From Nothopassalora personata (lineage: Eukaryota > Ascomycota > Dothideomycetes > Mycosphaerellales > Mycosphaerellaceae): a stretch of 64,000 nt of DNA. Where the stretch lies: NCBI GenBank assembly GCA_033816765.1, contig CM066295.1, positions 2,542,001-2,606,000 of the forward strand, in the 5' to 3' direction. Under the pieces are notes generated by a model. The model saw only the letters and a list, made by a program, of their open reading frames with translations. It searched no databases and was not told where the DNA came from. This document shows positions 56,711 to 64,000 of the stretch, piece by piece; the first letter of the stretch is position 1, and each line of letters starts with the position of its first letter. The position numbers and the translations under genes are program-made.

Positions 56711-57141
56711 TATTGTCTCGTTCTAGGGCTAGTCTTAAAAGAGAGATAAGTCAAGTCACGTAGCGGTATTCTTTAGAGAGGCTGAAGTAAGCTAAGCGAA
56801 GATGAATGATAGGAATAAGAGTTATATTCCAATTAGTGAGATAGTAACATAAGTTGAACGTATTAGAACTATAAGGGTTTCTAGCGTTCCTAAATACAAA
56901 GGAGATTCGTAGATCTCGGTAATTAGTCTAATTAGTCTAAGCATAAGCAGTCTAATTAGTCTAAGTATGAGCAGTCTAATCGCTCTAAGTCTAAGCGCTT
57001 AGGTAGGATGAGTTACGTGTCCGTCTTATTGTTATAATTCTAGGGTCCCTAGGAATCATTCCGTAACACTATCCCCTTCTTAGCCTAGCTTCGTCCCGAA
57101 GCTTCTTAAGCCGTTATTATCTCTTATAGTAATAGGTAACT

Positions 57142-58475
57142 ATGTCTTCTTCCTCCTATAAACGCCGTTAACGACTTGCTTTAGATACTAAAGTTTCTAG
57201 TATTGAAATGGCTCTATGTACGAATTGTTAGAAGTCTCGATCCTCGGGCGCAGTAGTAAGGTGTATCGTGGGCTCTCGGTCTAGAAAGTGTTCGGCCTAT
57301 ATTTGAAAAGGCTATAAGGATTGCGATGTACGTCTCTCTCGTCCGGATTGATTGATTGATTATTCCATTAACGTGCTATTTGAGTCAAAGACTATGCAAC
57401 ACGGGTCTCGAGAACGAGACCAAAATTTGAGAGAAGGAGAAAAGCCCCGTCGTACCCCGGACGTAAAAACTCCTTAAAAGATGCGAGCAACGCTCGCTAT
57501 TCGAACCGTAAATCGAATATATTGCGGCGTAGTACGCGCGTACCCGGTAGTCGTGTCTTGTCGAGAATTGCGGTTTGTCGCCTTGCCCCGGGCGAGACAA
57601 GTTTTGCGCCCGTGTCTCGTTCTTGTTTTAAAAAGCCAAGCCGGCCGTACCCGTACGCACCGAGCAAAATCCCAAGAAACACCCGTTGCCTCTGTTTCAA
57701 ATCCAGTCGCGTTCTCCGGTCTCGAGTGTAGCTCCTCGGTCGCAGTGGCCTCGCTGTCGTCCCCCCCTCGGCCTCTCTTGGTTCCAGCCGTGCAGTATAC
57801 GTGGTTTGCGCCCCTAAACGCCTCTCTTGGTTCCAGCCGGCAGTTTACGTGGTTTGCCGGGACGACAGGTAGACAGCGCCTTCGTTGTTCGAGCGACGTG
57901 TACGCTATGTACGTCGCTTTCCCTTCTCGCAGTTCCGGAGTTCTTGTTTGTAGATTTTGAGCGTATCTCGTTCGTTCGGTTCGTCCGACCTGTCTTTTCT
58001 TGTTTCGAGTCGAGTAGGCTTGTATTTTTCGAGAGAGAGAGTCTTAGTTTCTCTTCGTCGTAACGAAGATACTTACGTCGTCCGCCGCGTGAAGGCGCTC
58101 TCTATAGGACGACTCTCTCGTCCGGAGTAGGAACGTCTTCGCGATTCACGCGATAAACTTAAGCTAGAGCTTAAGAGGATTAAAGAGGAGGAGGTGCGGT
58201 TAAAGATGCGTAAGATCCGTCTTCGGAAACAGCTACGGTTAGCTAAGCGTCGTACCGATAATGCCGTCGCTAAGGAGTTAAAGGAGCTCGAGGAAGAAGA
58301 GGCGCGCGAGGAGCTAGCGTCCCTTAAGTAGGCGTCGGGGGTAGAGGTGCCTCCTTCGCTAGTTCCTTTCTCGGATATCCTAGAGATGCCCGTAAATAAC
58401 TAGGCGGCGCTTTCTAGAGCGGAGCCTTAGGGCGAGTCCCTAGGGGTAGAGACTCTTTAGGGTACTTATTTGTAA
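57142..58475 (+). pseudogene. Antisense Cys-cluster/coiled-coil ORF of the Gypsy element, RIP-broken and split by an insert
   Basis: From the ATG at 57142 the frame reads through TAA/TAG/TGA stops into a cysteine set with the same layout as the intact protein at 19399-19986 (LCTNC, RCIVG, RKCSAY, KDCDV). It continues after the insertion with ERLRDSRDKLKLELKRIKEE and a long charged coiled coil ending at TAA 58473-58475. Several stops are TAG where the homologue suggests Trp or Gln, typical of RIP. A 765-bp insert (57348-58112) interrupts it exactly between two copies of CTCTCTCGTCCGGA. Confidence 0.75.
57348..58112 (-). mobile_element. 765-bp non-RIPed insertion with 14-bp target duplication (SINE/LINE-like)
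   Basis: The bases CTCTCTCGTCCGGA occur at 57334-57347 and 58113-58126, and removing one copy with the insert restores the coiled-coil reading frame. The insert begins with TTGATTGATTGATT; read on the minus strand it therefore ends in an AATC-type simple-repeat tail, as retroposons without LTRs often do. It contains many CpA/TpG, unlike the sequence around it, so it came later. A tandem pair of units beginning CCTCTCTTGGTTCCAGCCG lies at 57772 and 57821. No reverse transcriptase is encoded. The open frame 57481-57960 inside it has no family features. A pol III promoter was not identified. Confidence 0.65.
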
Positions 58476-58499
58476 GTCGTGTCCCTGTTCCTATTAATC

Positions 58500-58573
58500 G
58501 GCTAGGTAGCTTAGTAGTAGAGCGTAAGCTGTCTACACTCTTAAGGTCGTAGGTTCGATTCCTACTCTAGTCG
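58500..58573 (+). tRNA. tRNA-like sequence / tRNA pseudogene inside the Gypsy element
   Basis: The segment folds on paper into a cloverleaf: acceptor stem GGCTAGG with TCTAGTC (58500-58506 / 58566-58572, with G-U pairs), TA, D-arm GCTT-AGTAGTA-GAGC, 5-base variable loop, and a perfect T-arm GTAGG-TTCGATT-CCTAC (58549-58565). The anticodon arm (58525-58543) is 19 rather than 17 bases, with a poor stem, so no anticodon is assigned. It probably is a decayed tRNA or a tRNA-derived part of the element, with CpA to TpA changes. It lies between the 3' ends of the antisense ORF and pol. Confidence 0.5.
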
Positions 58574-58803
58574 TCCGTTTGCTTAAAAGTGACTATGTCT
58601 TATAGTATAGTTACTTCTAAGCAAGCGCCGTTTTAATATTCCCGAATCTTCTACTAACAGTTTCGTAGGTTTCTTTTTAGTTCCTAGGTATTTTCTAATT
58701 CGTCGTATCCTTTCCATTTAATAAGGTATCGCTAACCTTTCTTATCTAGGATTTTTTCGACTTCAAATTCGTCTTCTACTTCTAGCTCGAAATGGAAGCT
58801 CTC

Positions 58804-59028
58804 TTAGTAAGGTGTTCTAGCGTCTACGGGTTCTAGCTTAGAGATATAGAAGACTAGGTGGATTTTTGCGTTAGGTGGTAGTCGTAGTCGATAGTTAACT
58901 AGTCCTACGACTTTATCGATTAAAAATGGTCCGACCTTAACGTAATCTAGTTTTTTAGTCTGTCTTCTTGTTCTTAAGTTTTTTGTGAGGAGATAGACCT
59001 TATCCCCCTCTTTTAGTAGAGGTGCCAT
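58804..59028 (-). pseudogene. Gypsy integrase C-terminal fragment
   Basis: An open stretch of 74 codons with LLKEGDKVYLLTKNLRTRRQ, KLDYVKVGPFLIDKVVG, NYRLRLPPNAKIHLVFYISK and LEPVDARTP. This is the typical C-terminal beta-barrel of Ty3/Gypsy integrases after the catalytic core. It belongs to the pol of the surrounding element; upstream parts are broken by RIP stops. No chromodomain was recognised after it. Confidence 0.8.
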
Positions 59029-62000
59029 TTTTCTCGTGTCCTACCGTTATTAAGACAGTTTTCGTTATACATCTTCGATCGCCTTACGTGTTCCTTTATG
59101 CACTTCCTTAAGAGTATCCGTCGTTACAATTGCTCTCTCGGCCTATGGATGGGATCTAGGTGTTCCGAATAGGTTAGGATCTTTACTAAAGTTCGCATAA
59201 AATAGCGTCGTTAAAGTTGTCTCTAATTTGTGGTTGTTTAGTACAATCTACGCCATTAGTAGTAATGAAACCTAATTGTCTTATACGTAGTTAATGTAGT
59301 GTCGTAGGTATTGTTCTATCGTTTAATTCATCCTTTCGGTTTGTCCGTCTATTTCCGGATAATATGCTATTAATAGCTTATGTTTAATTCCGATCGTTCC
59401 TATAAGCGTCTTCTAGTAATTTAATGTAAATAGCTTGTCTCTGTCCGTTATAAACGCTTAAGGGAATCCGTGGTATCGGATAAGTCTATCTAGTACGAGG
59501 TATCCGAGCTGCTCTACATTGTACGTTTCCGATGTAGGAATAAAGTGTGCGTATTTCGTAAGTCTATTAACTATAACTAGTATCATGTCGTATAGTTGTT
59601 TCGTAACTTAATCTCTTAACGGTAGGAGTTTTGTAATAAAGTATATTATGACTTCGTCCTATGGTTTCGTCGGTAGTGTCCTAAACTGTAGATAACCGTA
59701 TTTTGCATGTCTCGTAGCTTTGTTTCGTTAGCAGTGTACGCACTGTTTAATGTAGCGTAACACTTTAAGTCTCATTTATAGGAATAAGAAGCTACGCTAT
59801 ATTAGGTCCATTGTTTTTAAAGTTCCAGGGTGCCTATAAGTTAATCCGTCGTAATGTTATCGTATACATTCTTCTTCTCAATCCTTAGGTACTTAGTATT
59901 TTCCTTACGATATAGGGAATTGTTCGTCCCTATCGCCTAATATCCGTACGATGTTATTAAATTCTCTCGTGTTTGCACTAAGACTTCCGTCGGGGTTTAT
60001 CCTTAGTATCTTGTGTTACACTGGTTCTTTTCCTTCTATATAGTCGCTTCTTCGGCTTAGCGCGTCGGCGCGGCCATTCTCTCTTCCTAGAGTATATTTA
60101 ATTTCGAACTTATACTATCCTAGTAGCTCCGACTAGCGGGCTTGCCTTCGGGTAAGTTCTTTCGTCGTTATGAAGTACGTAAGATTCTTATAGTTAGAAA
60201 GAATCGTTAACTTCGGTAGGCCCTCGACATATACTCTCTAATGTTACATAGCAGCAATAATGGCTAGAAGCTCTTTATTATGGATGTCGTAGTTCTGTTC
60301 CGCTGTAGTCATTTTCCGGGAGTAATAGGCTACTAGGTGTCTCTACCTATCGTGTGTCTACGTTAGACACGCGCCTATTACTATATTAGACGCATCGGTC
60401 TCGATGTGGACTTCCTTGCTACTATCGAATAGTCGAAGCGTAGGGGCTAAAGCGCATTGTTCCTTAAGTTTCTTAAATGCTTTAATCTGTTCCTTTCCCT
60501 ATTTCTAAGTAACGTCCTTTCTTATAAGCATCGTCATTAGTGCTGCTGTCTTTAAATAGTCCTTAATGAATTTCCGGTTATAGTTCGTTAGTCTAAGGAA
60601 TGATTATACGTCCTTAACTATTTTCGGTTCTAGCTACTCTCTAATTAACTATGTCTTCGTAGGGTCGATCGTTATCCCTATAGTGCTAATAATAAAGCCT
60701 AGAAATTTAACTTCTTTCTTATAGAATTCGCATTTCTCGGGTGCCGTCTTAAATCCTAAATGTGCGAGTCGTTCGAAGACGTCCTAGACTTGTCTTATGT
60801 GTTTCTGTAGGGATCCTTTCGTGTAGACTAGTATGTCGTCTATGTATGCGATGACGCATACGTCGAGTAGGTCTCTAAGTGTCTCGTTAACAAGGTCCTA
60901 ATAGGATGCGGGTACGTTAGTTAATCCTATTAGCATAACTAAGAATTCGTAGAGTCCGTATCTTATTCTAAAAGCGGTCTTCCATTCTTCTCCTTCCGCT
61001 ATTCGTATAGCGTAGAAGGCATCTCGTAGGTTAATCTTCGTGTACTAGTCTAATCCGGTCAATCTATCTTATGCTTCTTCAATGTTAGGTAGCGGGTATC
61101 GGTTCTTAATCGTAATCTCGTTTAACTTCCTATAGTCTTGTACGAGTCGTAACTTTCCGTTTGCTTTTAGAACGAACATACATAGAGTTCCTACACTCGA
61201 GGTAGATCTTCTTATCTATCCTTTAGCTAGCTTCTCCTTTAGCTATTCTCGTAGGGTCTATAGCTCTTTCTTAGACATTTAATATAGGGGTCCCTATAGA
61301 GGCTCTTTCCCTAGCTAAATGTTGATCTTATAATCCTATGGGCGGTGCTTAGGTAAGGCGGTTTTGCCTCTCTCCTCTTTAAAGAGTCGCGACTACTTAC
61401 GGTACTCCTTAGGAATACTTAACTCTAAGATGTTAGTATTCTTCGATAGTGCGTTACTTCTATCACTTCTAGTAACTTCGTAACCCGGCGGCCCTACGCG
61501 AGTATCTGTCCCGGTCGAAGGTGGTTCTTCTATCCTTCTAGTCGGCGTAAGCTATATCTCGTTTAGCTATTTCCTTGCCTTATCTACTAGTGAACGCTAC
61601 TACTACGTAGGCTGAATGTCGACAACGCAATCGCATTCCCTAAATGTAAGTACTCCTCTTCTCTAGTCGATTACTGGATTGTGCTTTCTTAACTAAGGCA
61701 TACCTAATACTATGTCATAACTAGCTATATTAGTAACATCTAAGGTAATATTCTCGTAGTACTGTTAGATAGCTAGTAGCAATGGTGTCGTCTCCCATTC
61801 CACGCTAGGTAACGATAATCCGTTTACCGCGATTAACTCGTAACCCTATTTCTTCTTTAGGGTAGCTAACCCGTTTCTTCTTATAAAAGACTCGGAGATA
61901 AAATTCCCCGCTACTCCTAAGTCGATTATAACACTAGTCTTGTGTCCGTTAACGATTGCTTGTGTCTAGAAAACTGTGTTTAATGTCGATGCGTGAGCTT

Positions 62001-62942
62001 AAGTATTGCATAACTCCCTCCGGTCGCTTATTCCTAGGGAGCTAATCCTTTTCCCGAATAGTATGTAGTTCGCTATGCTTCGTGCCTAGAGGCTTCGGCT
62101 AGAACCTATAGCCCGTTACCCTATGTCTACACTTATAGTCTATTACGTTCCTAGATCTTCTACGTTTCTAAGTAGAGTGCGCGTGCGTGCTACACTATGT
62201 TACGTAATTCATTCGATATAAATGTTCCTAACGGTGTAAGATATCCGGTTCCCGTTATTCGGCTTCCTATCGGTAGTCGTTCTATAACGGTAGTTGCTAG
62301 ATTCTCGGTTGTTTCTATAAGTGGGTATCCCTAGGCTATGCCTCGTAGGGTATCGAGTGTCTTATTAAACTTAATGGAATGTAGCCTCCTTCGTCTACCT
62401 ATCTTAGGTAGGAATTCCTCGTGCCTTCTTTATAGGTAGATGATTATGTCGTACAGTTTCTTAGGTACGTCTACCGTAAAGGTGAGCTATTTGTTATCGT
62501 CGTTAGTGTCGCTCTCTCCTCCTTCGGAGGAATCTTCTTCGCTTAATTCTTCCGGATCCTATTCTTCCTTAATAGTATTTAGCCCGGTAGTCTCTTAACT
62601 TTCTTCTTGTGGTTTTAGTAACTATAATCCGTTCTATCCTAGGTCCTGATTTTCTTTGTCGCTTCTATCTTCGTTAAAGTAGGATTTATCGATGTCTACT
62701 TCTCGGAGCGTGGCGTCTTGCCTATGCGTCGCTCCTAGGGTTCCTCGTAGTTGCTAAGGCTAATACCCTACGCCTAACTTCGCGGCGTAGTAGATTTAAC
62801 ACGAGTCTTAGTAATAGAATCGCTAATAAAGGCTTCTATAACCATTTCGAGACTTAGGTTCGGTCTCGTAGTCGACTCTTCGTGTTATTATGTTAAACTG
62901 TCGTAGTTAGTTCTTCGCATTAAATGGAATAACTACTATTTA

Positions 62943-63257
62943 CTACCTATAGTATCCTCCTCGTCCTTCTAAGGGGTCTAGGAGAGGCGTCGTGCTTCTA
63001 TTACTAGCTCTCTCCCCTACTCTCCGAGTATAGTCGGTATCTCCCCGAGATCTAACGCTGCTCTTAGATTTACTAGTTCGGGGTTGCATTATATTAAATT
63101 GCTCGCGGCGCACTATATTTTTACCGCGGCAATCCCGCGCTATGTAGCCTTCTTTACTATAGGCATAGTATATAAGTTTTCCTTTTCCTTTAAAGGGCTT
63201 TCCGTAGCCCCTACTCTTATCGATCCTCCGTCCTCGTTGGGTAACGTCCAGTTCCAT
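62943..63257 (-). pseudogene. Gag C-terminal fragment with degenerate zinc knuckle
   Basis: The frame opens with MELDVTQRGRR, then KLIYYAYSKEGYIARDCRGK, where the expected CCHC knuckle has lost Cys and His (YYAYSKEGYIARDC), and KNIVRREQFNIM. The order is the same as in the intact Gag at 20092-21090 (MELDVTERR, CYVCGEQGHYARNC, KKNIV). Changes of Cys and His to Tyr fit G-to-A and C-to-T transitions. Further Gag sequence continues, broken, to the window end. Confidence 0.8.
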
Positions 63258-64000
63258 TAGCTGCGGTCTATAGTAGGGTTAGCTTTGTCGTAAGAATTCT
63301 CCCTTCGTAACGTATCCTCCTAAGGGTCTACGGTCCGGAGCGTATCCTACTATTCCTCCTACTTTAGAGTCATATTTCTTCTCCTAGTGTCGTTCCTAGA
63401 GCTAGTTATCGATGTTAATCGACGCCTTTATTAGCTCTTCGAGGTTAGTAATCTGTCCCCCGTGTCTTATTAACTCGTCCTTAACGGAGTCCTGAAGTCT
63501 ACGTCGGAACATAGTTATTAACGCCGTCTAGTCCCATCTAGTGATTTGTCCGTATTCTTTGAATTTGGCGGCATACTCTAAAGTAGACGTCTTCTACTTT
63601 AGGTGTTGAATGATTCGTATAGCCTATTAGACTTCGTTCGAGGTTCTAAAGATTAATTTCATCTTATCTTTAAAAAGGGTATAGCTCCTAAACATTCTAG
63701 TAGAGTCTAATCGTCCTATACCTTTAAGGTATTCCTTAAGGTAAGGTTTAATCTAGTTCTACGCACTTCTACGAAGGTACGTAATAGCGAAGATAGTTCT
63801 TTTATTAGCATCGACTAGGTTAAACATAAGGTACATATCTATCTAGTTAATCCAGTCGTCGAACTTAGCTCTATCTCTATAGAAGAGGTCTAGCTTAGCA
63901 GCCTTAACGTCGTTCTTCCTCGGAGTAGGCTCGTCGTTGTTATTAGACTTATCGTCCTTCGTAGTAGTCTATTATAGTAGCGTACGGCGGATGCTTCCTA

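Larger units (their letters stand above)
56711..64000 (-). mobile_element. Third Gypsy element (pol-bearing relative of the 2.4-kb element), RIP-mutated, runs off window
   Basis: The probable 3' LTR is at about 56711-57068, ending ATTCCGTAACA, followed by CTATCCCCTTCTTAGCCTAG and CTTCGTCCCGAAGCT, which match the bases after the left LTR of the 2.4-kb element at 19356. On the plus strand comes the broken Cys-cluster/coiled-coil ORF; then on the minus strand integrase C-terminus (58804-59028), RT with AYIDDILVY at about 60825-60870, a protease-like region around 61900, and Gag with a degenerate zinc knuckle at 62943-63257. The 5' LTR is outside. Stops from CpA to TpA change abound. It is inserted in the Gypsy copy that begins at 55027. 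The LTR left edge is approximate because its partner is not visible. Confidence 0.8.

Noticed and set aside
57481..57960. 159-codon frame inside the 765-bp insert
   Set aside because: No family features; such frames are expected by chance in a GC-rich, stop-poor insert.
1..64000. CRISPR arrays, bacterial operons, rRNA genes
   Set aside because: None seen; the repeats are LTRs or short tandem units, and the genes are eukaryotic with introns.

Overview
The window is nuclear DNA of a filamentous ascomycete. Short GT-AG introns (47-88 bp), an SreA-type iron GATA factor, fungal-type NIS synthetase and cystathionine gamma-synthase-like proteins, and LTR retrotransposons mutated almost only at CpA/TpG (repeat-induced point mutation, RIP) all point that way. 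Gene content would fit a dothideomycete such as a member of Mycosphaerellales, but that placement is a guess.

Positions 1-15800 are an ordinary gene-rich housekeeping segment: the 3' part of the iron-responsive GATA repressor, two small cysteine-rich secreted or anchored protein genes (one frameshifted), eIF2B alpha, a secreted GH114 glycosidase, a decayed L-asparaginase II gene, ZPR1, a cyclopropane-fatty-acid-synthase-like methyltransferase, and the divergent pair REX4 / ESA1.

Positions 15804-31772 are one Copia element (249-bp LTRs, CTCTC target duplication, coded on the minus strand). It contains three later insertions, each with its own 5-bp target duplication: a solo LTR, a 2.4-kb gag-only non-autonomous LTR element with an antisense zinc-binding/coiled-coil ORF, and a 6.8-kb Gypsy element. 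Copia and Gypsy are riddled with RIP; the solo LTR and the 2.4-kb element are not, so they are younger.

Positions 32554-46151 are a compact island of intact genes between the repeat blocks, and look like a small biosynthetic cluster: an ABCC-type transporter, a PLP enzyme very like 2,2-dialkylglycine decarboxylase, an IucA/IucC (NRPS-independent siderophore, NIS) synthetase with five exons, and a divergently transcribed cystathionine gamma-synthase-like PLP enzyme. A plausible logic (inference) is: the gamma-replacement enzyme builds an unusual amino acid, the decarboxylase/aminotransferase trims it, the NIS synthetase condenses the amine with a carboxylic acid, and the ABC protein moves the product. 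No NRPS or PKS is present. This is the most interesting content of the window.

Positions 46152-51009 are gene-poor and end with a broken DUR3-like urea/polyamine transporter gene. From 51153 to the window end lies a second nested repeat block: a plus-strand Copia element interrupted by a minus-strand Gypsy element of the same family as the first one, itself interrupted by another minus-strand Gypsy element that runs off the window. That last element is a pol-bearing relative of the 2.4-kb gag-only element. It carries the same antisense ORF (RIP-broken and split by a 765-bp non-RIPed insert with 14-bp target duplication) and a tRNA-like sequence.
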